37,500 nt of DNA from Tubiluchus corallicola (GCA_030141605.1 JAQGDQ010000227.1:60001-97500); one strand, 5' to 3'; shown: positions 11,409 through 22,402, counted from the stretch's first letter. The notes: generated by a model from the sequence alone, not told the origin. Numbers and translations: made by a program.

Positions 11409-11582
11409 CAGCAGGAGACGTTACCATGGTCACAAGTCAGCGGAATACGTTACCAAGGTAACCGGTCAGCAGAAGACGTTACCATGGCGACAAGTCAGCA
11501 GGACACGTTACCAAGGTGACAGTTCAGCAGAAGACGTTACCATGGTGACAAATCTGCAGAATACGTTACCAAGGTGACAGGT
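11409..11582. repeat. 29-bp minisatellite with alternating 58-bp order
   Basis: Six 29-bp copies of cagcaga.gacgttaccatgg type. Copies alternate between ccatgg and ccaagg, and between aagacg and aatacg, so the real unit is a 58-bp dimer repeated three times. Confidence 0.9.
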
Positions 11583-12290
11583 CAGCAGCGGTCCATTGCT
11601 AGGGAAAGTTACTTATAACTATGTAAAGACGACTAAAACATTTTACCTAAAATTAGGAACAGGAAGCTGTTTATAAAGGGTTTGCGGGAGTGGCAGCAGT
11701 TAGTTATGAATGTAGGATTCTCGCCTTCTTCACTACCATGTATTGCTCTCTGCAAGACGTCTCCTGATTGTCAAGATGTGTTACATACATGTGTACTGCA
11801 ATAAAAGTACACGTTCACGCTGATGTTACGTTGGACTTTATAATTCTTTATTCAACACGAGAGTTTAGCACAGTTCACACGAACACACCCATACAACACC
11901 TGCATAATTACTGAGCAATTACAGTATGTACAGGGCCATCTTAGCGCATGGGCAGATTGCCCCGGGGCCCCACGAGCAATAGGACCCCATGGTAGTCTAT
12001 CAATTTTATGACTTGTTGTGAATAAATAAATTCTATACTATACTCTGGAAATGAAATCCTGAAGACCATTGACTTCAAGCCAATTATTAAGCAATTTTTT
12101 GCAAAGAAACTTCGCAAATGTTTGTGTTGATTAATAATAAATAATTCATAGTAATTTCATACAGTGCCATCCTTGTCTGTACCATTGACTACCAATTTAT
12201 GAGATGAATTTTTTGTATCTTTTAAGGCTCATGTTATATTGTTCAAACGTTTGTGTTGATTAATCTTTGCTGTACAGCATGTTTTTTCAT
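11583..12290. other. Non-coding stretch with a possible transposon end
   Basis: At 11932-11990 the sequence cagggccatcttagcgcatg followed by gcagattgccccggggcccc resembles a 5' end common among hAT-type DNA transposons. No matching opposite end was seen. The rest is AT-rich with no gene. Confidence 0.3.
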
Positions 12291-12295
12291 GTTTT

Positions 12296-12370
12296 GACAT
12301 GTGGGTAAAGCAAAGCCGACTGCCGCATCAGTTCGGTAACTTCAGATCACTTTACTTAATTATGCATTGG
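12296..12370 (-). mobile_element. Inverted internal fragment of the 5178/12834 MITE
   Basis: The reverse complement matches 13010-13085 (ctgatgcggcag, ctttgctttacccacatgtc, ttaagtaaag). It lacks both TIRs. Confidence 0.75.
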
Positions 12371-12833
12371 ACTGATTTTGTTGAAAGTACCAATACAGTA
12401 AAAATATGTTTAATTTTATCGACCATTTACACTTTTATTCCTGTGTGTGCTTGTATAGGTTGACCCCCCAGTGCACTGCTTAACCTGGGCCTATAATGCT
12501 GTTAAGATACTACCTGAGTACGTACTCTGAGTTATTTGATCTCATGCTCTCGAGAAAGAAACCTGTGTTAGTTAAGCTTAATGATTTTATATTATTGGGT
12601 GCTAAATTTTACATAATCATGTTTTATTTGAAGCATTCGTTCTCATTTTTCATCTTCTCAATATTTGAATTCAGTTATTTTGGCACAACTCGATTTGTCG
12701 ATCGAAAATTAACTGCTTCAAAGGAAAGACGTTCAAATCACAGAAATGACACAATTTTTCTAAGACCGGCCTTGTTTTCCGCCTAAATAAGCTTCTTCAC
12801 ACAGCTCCAGCGATTGATGATGATCGTGAAAAG

Positions 12834-13135
12834 GTCAAAGGTGAACCATACAACGCATTAGTGTGTACACTTGGCAACGCTTCGCAGCTCATGCTAAATT
12901 GTAATAGTAACAGTTTTAACAACTAGCTAGAATCTTATCTAGGTCATTTTTTCTTGTTTTTTAAGCAAGATCCTGCTAGTAAATCGCTCTACACACAGAC
13001 TAATGCGTAATTAAGTAAAGCGAATGTAAAACAACTAAAGCTACTGAACTGATGCGGCAGATGCCTTTGCTTTACCCACATGTCGCGTGATGGTTGTAGT
13101 TAAAACGCCTTGCTGTGGTACACTTAACCTTTGAC
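12834..13135. mobile_element. Small TIR element (MITE), copy 2
   Basis: It shares most of its length with 5178-5464, including caagatcctgctagtaaatc, ctagctagaatctta and the 3' terminus tggtacacttaacctttgac (13116-13135). The 5' TIR has decayed (gtcaaaggtgaaccatacaa). The flanking homology left of the TIR is also shared with copy 1. Confidence 0.75.
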
Positions 13136-13287
13136 CTACAGCGACCGCGCGTGCGCACAACGAAACTTGAGAGTAACTACTAACTATATACTCAGTTTGA
13201 GTAAGTCGATTTTACTTTGACTCAGCTTTCCAGTGTGAAACTCATTGTGGTTCCTAGTCTGTGTGCTCTGTAAAAACCTCAGCGTGT

Positions 13288-13322
13288 GCATCAGCATCAG
13301 CATCAGCAGCAGCAGCAGAAGC
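13288..13322. repeat. Short CAT/CAG microsatellite
   Basis: gcatcagcatcagcatcagc is followed by (agc)n. Simple repeat, about 35 bp. Confidence 0.85.
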
Positions 13323-13972
13323 TGTAAGTTGATTAGTTTGATACGCTGAAGCGCAATTTATTTTATGTCAACCGCAAGGCACAACCTTGAAAGACGCTCT
13401 CATAATGAATCTCTCTATTGCGTCATCAGCCTATTAGAACAAAGTGGACAGAACAGTTTTAGATTTATGAAAGCCATTGTGCGCATTCTGTTTGATGAAA
13501 AATGAAGCATTTTCCGTCCGCTGCTAATTTAGAACAAGCTGGTTACTCAGCCTTCTAGGCGGTCTGGCAAATTTGATAAAATTAAATCAACCCCATGCTT
13601 TATTATTGCTTTATATATCCATATTTACTTATTTGATACATCCAAATCCCACGATAAAGTATCTTACTGTATAAATTGTTTAATAATGAACTGTGTCCCA
13701 AGCAGGGGGTCTCAACTCCGGGACTGGCTATTCCTAAATCCCGGACAGCATTCCCTACCGCTGTCGAGCTTTAAGGAAATCCGGGACCCAATCTTAAACT
13801 AAAGCTCAAAAAAATCTAACCTATAAAATATTGAAAGGGAATAGTACTATTTTTCCAAGAATGATCAGCCATTCAAGACGTTTTAAGTAAATGTTAAGCC
13901 TAGTGTTAGTAAATTTACTAGAGGAAGTAGAAATGAGTGCAATTATTATTATGATAAGATAGTGATAATAAT
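13323..13972. other. Non-coding stretch with a decayed MITE end
   Basis: No gene is seen. At 13769-13850 the sequence ctttaaggaaatccgggacc, then caatcttaaact and taaaatattgaaa, matches the inverted right end of the TTAA MITE family. This is a fragment directly upstream of a fuller copy. Confidence 0.5.
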
Positions 13973-13976
13973 TTAA

Positions 13977-14861
13977 AGCAAAACCGGACCAAATCTTGAA
14001 CTGCAGGCTAAAACAATCTAGCCTTTAAAATATTGAAACGAAACGTACTATTTCTTCAAATTTTGACTTTGGCGAAAGGATTATTACCACGCAAACACAA
14101 TTTCACGTTCGCGCCAATAGTTCTTTACTGTTACACGCATTTCGCCATTCATTAGTTAGATGGGGCACTAGCACCTGCATTTTGGAAACTCACTGCGTAA
14201 AGAAACAGGTGCTGTACCTCTCACTTCAGATGTCTTAGTTTCTGACGAACTGCACACGTTCGACAACTCATGCGTGAGCACAGCGGTAAATTTGAAATTT
14301 GATTTTTTATCTCAAAACATACCTAGTTTTAGTACAACACACTGAATATCTTACAGTAGCACTGTACTTCAATTTTCGCTGTCGTACGCACGTGCAATAT
14401 GCTCGTGGAATATTTTTGCCGTTAAAAATTATGTCGGTTTGTGATGTTATCAATAGCTGAGCTCGCCCGCCGTTACAAGGACTGCATTTCGGAAACGCAT
14501 TTCACAAGAATCAGGTTCTGTTGTCAGTTCAGAGGTGTTCAGTTATGACGTAGTGCACACGTTGGAAAACTGGTTGAAAATTGTTGAATTTTTAAACTTA
14601 AACTTTGCCGAGCACAGTGAATGTTCTGCATTAGTGCTGTACTTCAATTTTCGCTTTCGCAAACACATGTAAGACGCCGTGGAACGTTTTCGCTGTTGAA
14701 AATTATGTTCAGTTGTGATGTCACACTATTCGCCCGCCGTTAATTAAGTATTTCAACCTATTGTTTAATTACCAGAAACTATTACTTCAAACTATTATAG
14801 ACGTTAAAATGTATAAATTTTACCGGACGGGGTAGTGTATGAGAAATCATGCAGTTTTCCT
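13977..14861 (-). mobile_element. TTAA-flanked MITE, type 1, inverted, internally duplicated
   Basis: TTAA flanks both sides (13973-13976 and 14862-14865). The left edge is agcaaaaccggacc; the right edge, in reverse, begins aggaaaactgcatg. The interior is the inverted type 1 sequence, longer (885 bp) than the 605-bp copy at 31239. A block of about 306 bp, starting ctgcattttgg near 14176 and again ctgcatttcgg near 14482, is present twice and ends both times in cgcccgccgtta. Confidence 0.75.
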
Positions 14862-15094
14862 TTAAATAATTCATTCAAATACACGTGACGTAAGCGTTAT
14901 TTAGGTACAAAATGTACGACAGTTTTTATCATATTTTCCGATAATCTTGTTCAAAAAAGATTTAACATTTTAACTTGGGTTTACTTTCCAATGTTTTCCG
15001 GTCAGTTCATTCATTTTGCGTTTTTATAACAAGGTTTTAACATAAAATGAAACTGATATTCGTATTGGAGCTTCTTTATAACAGTAACCACATA

Positions 15095-15499
15095 ACGTTA
15101 ATTAACGGCAAGCGAACACAGTTATCGCTTACATCACACACTAACCACAGTTTTTGCAATGGGGTCTTCCCTGCGCGTCAAGCGCGTTTGCGTAAGTGAA
15201 GACTCTGATGTGATGTCACGAAAATGAGCTCTACGTCACGCTGACGTCACAAACGAACACTGCAGTTCATGATCATGCTTATCACTGTACCGCGCTTATT
15301 TGTCGGCCACGCGAATGTGACATAAGGCGCCATTGCCAGTTTTTTATTGGACTCGTTGAGCCGCACGTAGCTTTGAAAATTTAACTATCCGAGATAATTA
15401 TTATTTAATCAATGCTTTGATTTAAAAAAACCTGTTGTAGTTTTTATTTTAGAGCATACTTTATTTTGAACTGATGTTTACACAGTCGTCCGTTTTCCA
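15095..15499 (+). mobile_element. TTAA MITE, interior type 2, copy B
   Basis: The interior matches 28905-29336: gttaatta.cggca, gcgcgtcaagc.cgtttgcgt, tgatgtcacgaaaatgagct, ctacgtca. It ends with cgtccgttttcca next to TTAA (15500-15503). The left boundary is unclear and may lie up to about 130 bp earlier. Confidence 0.7.
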
Positions 15500-15886
15500 T
15501 TAAGAAACACGAGGCCATCACTGTGATTTCAACATCCGGAGGGACGTCATTTGAAACCAAAGCGTGTAGAATTTAGCTCCTATAGTTTCAGGTCATCTTA
15601 CCTGTAGACAAATGAAACTGCAACCTTAAAGGCCTTAAATCACCTTGTAAGATTTTGTCACCCGATTCCTAGCATTAAGTGGCTTCATGTGTGAAACTGC
15701 AGAGAAGCCAATTGTTGTTGTTCTTACAACCTAGACTTTTTATCACAATGTGCTACAGGGCAGGCGGCCTGGTTTACGACAATCTGACACTGTAATGGCT
15801 TTTTCTTAAGGTATCGTGTAAACACTTTTATGACAGTTTGACACTTAACATATTATTTGAGACAATGTACACGGTGATCACACACC

Positions 15887-16395
15887 TTTAAGTAAAGGTG
15901 ACACTTCTTCTTCTTCCCAGCTTTTCCCTATTCGGGGTCGCCGTTGTGAATGAGTCTTCTCCACGCATTCCTGTTGTAGACCATCTCTTCATTTATGTCT
16001 TCCCTTCCCACATGATCTTCACCGACTCTTCTTTTCAGGTGTCCATACCATCGCAATCTTGTGAGGCTTCCACTACTTTTACTGTTCCTCTGATATTATT
16101 ATTTCTAATATTATCTCTTCTTGTTATTCCCACCATCCATCTCAACATCCTCATCTCCACCACACTCATTTTCTTCTCTTCGGTCTTCTTTAGAGAAGCT
16201 GCTTCCAGCCCATAGATTAGAGCGGGTCTGACCACTTCTTTGTGGACTTTCCCTTTAAGTCTCACCGACTCATTCATGGAAGGTTTTGGCGCAGTTTTTA
16301 CAGGCGGATGCCCTTCCTGACCCTAACCCTCCTGACCCTAACCTTCCTGACCCTAACCTTATTTATGTGGCTAGGTTTTAAGTAAAGGTGACACT
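15887..16395 (-). mobile_element. RTE-like LINE insertion with 19-bp target duplication
   Basis: The 19-mer tttaagtaaaggtgacact occurs at 15887-15905 and, perfectly, at 16377-16395. The 471 bp between them is a minus-strand retroelement. Its translation contains KGKVHKEVVRPALIYGLEAA, then EMRMLRWMVGITRRDNIRN, then YNRNAWRRLIHNGDPE, which fits the C-terminal part of RTE-type LINE ORF2. The 3' end is a short (GAA)n at 15906-15914. At the other end lies a ttagggtcaggaagggcatc block with three ttagggtcagga repeats. It is heavily 5'-truncated with frame disruptions, so not functional. Confidence 0.8.
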
Positions 16396-16639
16396 ATGTA
16401 GACATTATTATCACTATGTCACCGCATGTGACACTCCTATCGGACAGGACACTCTTGCTATGACCCTCCGCTATGTCACTGCTTCTTCAAAGTCTCATTC
16501 CTTCTATGTAGACATTAAGCCATCAACATTTATTAGAGTATTCCACCCACTTCTATCTGCCGCTAACAGCCCAAGCCTTCTACTCCTGAAGACAGATTTG
16601 GTTGAAGTTGTTGAACATCTTTATTTATTTTAGCTATTC

Positions 16640-16930
16640 AAGTTGTTTACCGGGTGTTTTTTGGAAGGTTTTAAGGCTTCCTTTAGGGCGATTCTTACTG
16701 GTGCTTCGCTTTGTAATCTTAAAACATGTCCTAACCATCTTAATCTTCGGATCTTGACTTTTGAAATCCAAGCAATTTCGTTCGTTCTAGTGTATAATTC
16801 TTCGTTTTTGATTATGTATGGTCATCGTATCTTTAAAACTTTCCTTAGAAGACTTCTATGAAATGTGTCAACCTGCTTTTCTTGAGTAATCGTTAAAACC
16901 CAAGTTTCACTGTTGTGCATAAATATCCTG
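16640..16930 (-). pseudogene. Second RTE-like LINE ORF2 fragment
   Basis: The minus-strand frame reads MHNSETWVLTITQEKQVDTF, then HRSLLRKVLKIR, then NEELYTRTNEIAW and RRLRWLGHVLRLQSEAPVRI, ending in a KPSKKHP basic tail. This is the C-terminal ORF2 segment of a different LINE subfamily from the 15906 insertion. An in-frame stop follows the KVLKIR block. Confidence 0.7.
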
Positions 16931-16993
16931 ATAACGTAGTCATTAAATAATATCACTTAAAGCTACACAAATATTATGCTACAGGGTTCAACA

Positions 16994-17710
16994 AATGTCA
17001 CACAACGTGGGATGTGACATCACACATCCTGTCACACAATGCGAGGCTGTGACGTCACACGTCGTGTCACACAGTATGAGCGTGACATCGCACATCGTGT
17101 CATGCTGAGCGAGACTGTAACATATTATGTCTCACAGTGTTTGACTTTGGTGTATCATCACGCATCATCTCATGCAAAAGGTGAGTGTAACATCATATTA
17201 TGCCTCACAATGTGAAATAGTGACATCACACATCATGTGATGCAATGTGAGACTAAAACATCACACATAGTGTCATACATGGGTGAGAATGTGACATCAT
17301 ATGTCACGTCATGTTACATGATGTGAGATTGCGACAACACACATCATGTCATACAATGTTAGACTGTGACATCACACATCGTTAAATACAATTTGACACT
17401 AACAGTCGTGGTCACATCACACAATGTGAAAATACAATTTGAGTCGTGGTCACATCACACATCGTTGCGTACAATTTGACACTAACACTCGTGGTCACAT
17501 CACACATCGTTGCGTACAATTTGATAGTCACACTCGTGGTCACATCACACAATGTTAAAATACAATTTGAGTTGTGGTCACATCACACATCGTTGCGTAC
17601 AATTTGACACTAACACTCGTGGTCGCATCACACAATGTCAAAATACAATTTGATTCGTGGTCACTTCACACAATGTGAAAATGTGACATCATGCATCATG
17701 CCGTACAATG
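16994..17710. repeat. Degenerate TGACATCACACATC tandem array
   Basis: The first part (to about 17380) has units of about 33-35 bp built on gtgacatcacacatcatgtc then acaatgtgagact. From 17381 the array changes to a longer unit with acaatttgacactaacactc then gtggtcacatcacacatcgt. Copies are diverged and vary in length. One contains tgacgtca, the CRE palindrome, by a single substitution from the consensus. Confidence 0.85.
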
Positions 17711-18254
17711 TGAGAAATGGATTTCATCAAAAACCCATATATGCAGCGTGACACAGTATGGTAGTATTATGGCATCATAAGGAGTAATTATTTTCGAAGT
17801 AAAGATCTACTACAAATAGAGCATCTTCTATTGTGGAAAACCTGCTCGCCTGGTGACATCAGACGTCTTACGAGAATACGACACCTAGCGACAAACACTG
17901 ACACCGCGTCGGACATTTCTGCTGTAATAAGCTCCAAAACACTCATCTTTGATGTACTGTCAGTCATGTTTGTCAGATTATAATTGACAGAGCGAAATTA
18001 AAGACGAGGCAAATCAAAAGCCTTGCATGACGTCAACAGATTGTCTTCAACCTGGTTTCATTTTATGTCACCGCTAAGATCAGTGTTCTATTCTGATTTT
18101 GTCAACGTCTGCTTGACAACAGTATCTAATCTAGAGGCCCATATAAACGTGCTTTGAGCATTCACACGAAATGTTATTATTGTTTGACAGGGATTGTGTA
18201 TGACAGGTGAAAATATTAACAAAACTACACCACATTTGTGGCATTGTTTGCCAC
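17711..18254. other. Non-coding stretch, nothing recognised
   Basis: There is no conserved frame, RNA gene or element end that I can support. Confidence 0.45.
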
Positions 18255-18301
18255 ATTGTTGGTGGTGGTTGTGGTGCTGCTGCTGCTGTTGTTGTTGCTG
18301 C

Positions 18302-18339
<38 letters not shown>

Positions 18340-18352
18340 CTGCTGCTGTTGC

Positions 18353-18386
<34 letters not shown>

Positions 18387-18388
18387 AT
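18255..18388. repeat. GTT/GCT trinucleotide microsatellite
   Basis: Mixed (tgc)n and (tgt)n runs end in a pure (gtt)n stretch. Poly-Cys, Val and Ala frames across it are artefacts. Confidence 0.97.
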
Positions 18389-19242
18389 ATTCAGTTTATT
18401 AAGTTTAAATAAAGTTAGACCTATTCAGTTATATCTATTCAAGAGGCTTTATGCTATTATATTATTTTATATTATTTATTTTATTACAGACATTTAAAAG
18501 TCCGTGTGACAAGAATAAAAATAAAGCACAAGCAAAGATGCGCAAAGTTAGTTTACAGAAAACGTAGCAAACTTAATTGCTATAAAATATTAGTTAGAAT
18601 GGGTAAATAAAATTTTTTACATTGACTTAAAAGTGTTCGATCTAACATTTGTATCAATATCGTACAGCAAGTTATTAGTAACAGTATTCTCACTCAAAAG
18701 CAGCCTACTTCTGAGACTAAATACAGCTTTCCTACGTATGCAAGAAAAACTTAGTACATTGTAGCTAACGTACATTTGACTTGCACTACATATTTGTTGT
18801 TGTTTCTTGCTTAATGTTCCCCTAGAGGATAAAACCAAAACACTGTTTATCTTGCGTCTGAAACTATCTGCCATGTTTGTTTAAAATGTAGTTAATTTTG
18901 CGAGAGACGGTTTCATCTTGTCAGTTTGTAAAGGGACATAAAAGGGTTAAAAATTTTAGCTCACGCACACGTGTACATATATTTATATACATATATGTAA
19001 AACGCAGGCAAAATTTATCCTGGTTTTATGGTAAATTTTAGCAAAAGAACTTGTTCTTATATATTTGTAAATAAAGCGTGCATGTAGAAACGTTTTAATT
19101 CTTTACTAATAGTGTAATCTAAATAATCCCAGTGAAAAAATTCTGTTTTTATGGACCTTAATTATTATAAATAATTGCTAAAATGTTTATTAAGCAAGTT
19201 TATGGTACACGTATTAACGACATAATTATAATTGACCGTGTT
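18389..19242. other. Non-coding AT-rich stretch
   Basis: No gene or structured RNA is supported. A small palindrome, acatatatttatatacatatatgt, lies near 18975. Confidence 0.45.
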
Positions 19243-19250
19243 GTTTATAT

Positions 19251-19778
19251 CAGTAGTTCCCAACCTTTTGTTGACGGTGACTCCTTTCTAGAACCCTGCA
19301 TCATATCACGACCCCACGAGGAACATAATCACATGTTGTACTATTAAACATAATTATCGTTCGCATCTATTAATTTTAACTTACTATTCAACAAATTATT
19401 GAACAATGAGTGATTGTTTTATTAATTCGTCAATGTGATGATTGCACCCGTTTCCCAGCGACCAGTAATGCAACAGCAATAAGCATCCAAGGTAAAATTA
19501 ATAGCGACACGTTTTCGGGGGGTGTACACTGTACACAAATGTACAGGGTGGTACAACGCACATTTCCATTTTCCCAGGAAAGCAAGCACTGGTCTATCGC
19601 ATTTACTGCAGGAATACGCAGTTTCACTTTCCAGAACAAAATGATGAGAGACTGAGGAAACCAGACGTAATTACATACTTTTCATGGAAACAGCATAGTT
19701 TTTGGACTAGCTCAAAACCCCACGAAAAGTGCTTGGCGACCCCAGTTGGGGTCGCCACCTCAAGGTTGGTAACCCATG
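19251..19778. mobile_element. hAT-like non-autonomous element
   Basis: The left end is cagtagttcccaacctt (19251-19267). The right end, in reverse, is catgggttaccaacctt (19762-19778), so the terminal repeat pairs at 13 of 17 positions. The flanking 8-mers gtttatat (19243-19250) and gtatatat (19779-19786) match at 7 of 8, as expected for an aged 8-bp hAT duplication. The inner palindrome gcgaccccagttggggtcgc sits near the right end. No transposase frame. Confidence 0.6.
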
Positions 19779-20080
19779 GTATATATACTCTTACATCATG
19801 ATACAGTGCAGAATTGTTGGCCTGCAAATGGAGGGGTTACATGTACATACATTTGAGGCCAATTCTGCACTGTATCATGATGTAAGAGTATATATACCAT
19901 GGGTTCCCAACCTTGGGGTGGCGACCCCAACTGGGGTCGCCAAGCACTTTTCGCGGGGTTGTGAGCTAGTCCAAAAAGCTGAGCTGTTTTCATGAAAAGT
20001 ATGTAATTACGTCTGGTTTCCTCAGTCTCTCATCATTTTGTTCTGGAAAGTGAAACTGCACTTTCCCCCTGTAAATGCGG
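19600..20080. repeat. Large inverted repeat, about 225-nt arms
   Basis: The left arm (19600-19823) and right arm (19856-20080) are near-perfect reverse complements around a 32-nt loop (19824-19855). Matching blocks include catcatgatacagtgcagaa, gcgaccccagttggggtcgc and ccagacgtaattacatactt. The arms include both the right end of the hAT-like element and about 45 nt outside it, so this is an inverted duplication of the locus rather than two insertions. Confidence 0.9.
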
Positions 20081-20094
20081 TACATATGTATATG

Positions 20095-20095
20095 C

Positions 20096-20140
<45 letters not shown>

Positions 20141-20165
20141 TGCGTGAGTGCGTGCGTGCGTGTAT
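20095..20165. repeat. (TG)n and (TGCG)n microsatellite
   Basis: A (gt)n run of about 26 nt is followed by (gtgc)n with one gagt interruption. Confidence 0.95.
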
Positions 20166-20187
20166 ATTGAACAACTAAATATTTATC

Positions 20188-20345
20188 ATCATTCATCATC
20201 ATCACAACCACCACCACCATCATCATCATTATCACCACCACCGCCGCCACCACCATCATCATGATCATCATCATCATCATCACCATCAACATCACCATCG
20301 TCGTCATCATCATCACCGTCAACAACTTCATCCTCATCATCATCA
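20188..20345. repeat. CAT/CAC trinucleotide microsatellite
   Basis: Mixed (cat)n and (cac)n with gcc, gtc and aac variants over about 155 bp. The Met/Val-rich minus-strand frame is an artefact. Confidence 0.95.
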
Positions 20346-21102
20346 TGCCATATAAACCTGCACGATTGTAGAAACTTCTTTCTCTGATAATGTCACTAAG
20401 TACACCTCATATAATAAACAGACTCTGTATGACATGGTTTCTATGAATTCTTTCAATTTTCCTCCTAAGTTTTCCGCCTGCTCTTATCGGTCGTCTGAAG
20501 AGTGCCCGCTAATGGCGGAACAGCCAACAGCTGAGCCGGACGTTTTCTCCTATTTAAATGCTACTTTATTGCCGTTATTTGTATAACTGACTAGGCAAGG
20601 TGAGAGGATTTGTGTCGCAACAGATTTCCACACATTTTTTCACAGCCTGATCACGTGACATGCAGGAATCCGCGTGACTGCAGGGAAAATAAGCGATTTT
20701 ATTACGCGTTGGCTTCGGAAAGTTTAATTCCATTTAGGGGTGCCGGGAGAGGCAGGCAGCTGATGCACGTTGTATAGCGTAATCCCGCATTACCCTACTT
20801 CGTTCATAAATTGTTTCACAACGGCTCAAATGCATATTTATTGTCCATATCTGTTCATATTCTATTATATAGTAGCAGATATGATATATTTTCAACGTTT
20901 TTTAACAACAATATTATATTATCATTTCGGTGGTATGTTATATATCTGTATATAAAACGTTCGAGGCTACAGCTCCAACGACGGCACCATTTACGGCGAT
21001 ATGCACCATTTGCACCATGTCAAATGAAAGGTCTCGATCCAGTGTCGTCTCATTGGGGTTTATTCTTTTAATCTGGCCCACCGGAACGAACGGGAGCAAA
21101 AA
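20346..21102. other. Mostly non-coding; one short open frame at 20512
   Basis: A 24-codon frame (MAEQPTAEPDVFSYLNATLL then PLFV, stop) starts at 20512, in sequence less AT-rich than its surroundings. Nothing connects it to a known protein, and no splice partner is visible. The remainder shows no gene. Confidence 0.3.
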
Positions 21103-22005
21103 CCTAGGTTTCACGCTAGGTTTTATGAATATACTCTAGGTTTCACGCTAGGTTTTGTGAATATACTCTAGGTTTCACGCTAGGTTTTATGAATATACTC
21201 TAGGTTTCAAGCTAAGTTTTATGAATATACTCTAGGTTTCACGCTAGGTTTTATGAATATACTCTAGGTTTCACGCTAGGTTTTATGAATATACTCTAGG
21301 TTTCACGCTAGGTTTTATGAATATACTCTAGGATTCACGCTAGGTTTTATGAATATACTCTAGGATTCACGCTAGGTTTTATGAATATACTCTAGGTTTC
21401 ACCCTAGGTTTTACGAATATACCCTAGGATTCACGCTAGGTTTTATGATTATACTCTAGGATTCACGCTAGGTTTTATGAATGTACTCTAGGATTCACGC
21501 TAGGTTTTACGAATATACTCTAGGTTTCACGCTAGGTTTTATGAATATACTCTAGGTTTCACGCTCGGTTTTATGAATATACTCTAGGAATCACGCTAGG
21601 TTTTATGAATATACTCTAGGTTTCACGCTAGGTTTTGTGAATATACTCTAGGTTTCACGCTAGGTTTTATGAATATACTCTAGGTTTCACGCTAGGTTTT
21701 ATGTATATACTCTAGGATTCACGCTAGGTTTTATGAATATACTCTAGGAATCACGCTATGTTTTATGTATATACTCTAGGAATCACGCTAGGTTTTATGA
21801 ATATACTCTAGGTTTCACGCTAGGTTTTATGAATATACTCTAGGTTTCACGCTAGGTTTTATGTATATACTCTAGGATTCACGCTAGGTTTTATGAATAT
21901 ACTCTAGGCTTCACGCTAGGCTTTATGAATATATTCTAGGTTTCACGCTAGGTTTTATGAATATACTCTAGGATTCACGCTAGGTCTTATGAATATACTC
22001 TAGGT
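21103..22005. repeat. 32-bp minisatellite, about 28 copies
   Basis: The unit is ctaggtttcacgctaggtt then ttatgaatatact, very regular over 900 bp, with tttcac, attcac and aatcac variants interspersed. Each unit contains ctaggt twice. The flanks 21015-21041 and 22003-22030 are imperfect inverted repeats (ccatgtcaaatg..aggtctcga against ccatcgtgaaacgtctcga in reverse). This raises the possibility that the array is the core of a small mobile element. Confidence 0.95.
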
Positions 22006-22008
22006 CGA

Positions 22009-22128
22009 GACGTTTCACGATGGTCCGACGTGGCAGAATGCTTTGCTGAAATAGGATCATCCCTAGGGACATACTCCCACGACAACGAAAAGTTTATATA
22101 CGAAACAGAAACATACAAGATCATCTAA
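22009..22128 (+). other. Unassigned 39-codon open frame after the minisatellite
   Basis: The frame starting GAC at 22009 reads DVSRWSDVAECFAEIGSSLG then TYSHDNEKFIYETETYKII, and ends at taa 22126-22128. Composition is protein-like and less AT-rich than its surroundings. There is no start codon in frame within it and no convincing acceptor upstream. It may be a fragment of a transposon protein, or a chance frame. Confidence 0.25.
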
Positions 22129-22402
22129 GAAAATCACTAACCCTATACCACGGGCGGTCACTTATCCAGTTACCATAAAGCACAGTAACCAATCATTGTT
22201 GCCTTAACCTGAAAATGAATGAGCTGTTTAACAATAATGCATCGTTGAAGAATCTTATCATATACAGTTTTTTACTGAATAATTTCGCTGGAACAAATCC
22301 AGTTTTTAGTAAATTGTGGAGATTAATCAGGATATTACAGCCGGTTATTGTTGAAAATGTACAAGATATTTTACAAGGCGATTTTCACCCGTGTATCTTG
22401 CA

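Noticed and set aside
12496-12786. 96-codon hydrophobic frame as a small membrane protein gene
   Set aside because: It lies in AT-rich DNA with no conserved motif, no splice context and a repeat on each side. A chance frame is the simpler reading.
16317-16370. Interstitial telomeric repeat (ccctaaccc-like)
   Set aside because: The unit is cctgaccctaacc, 13 bp and not a 6-bp telomere repeat, and it lies inside a retro-insertion with a defined target duplication.
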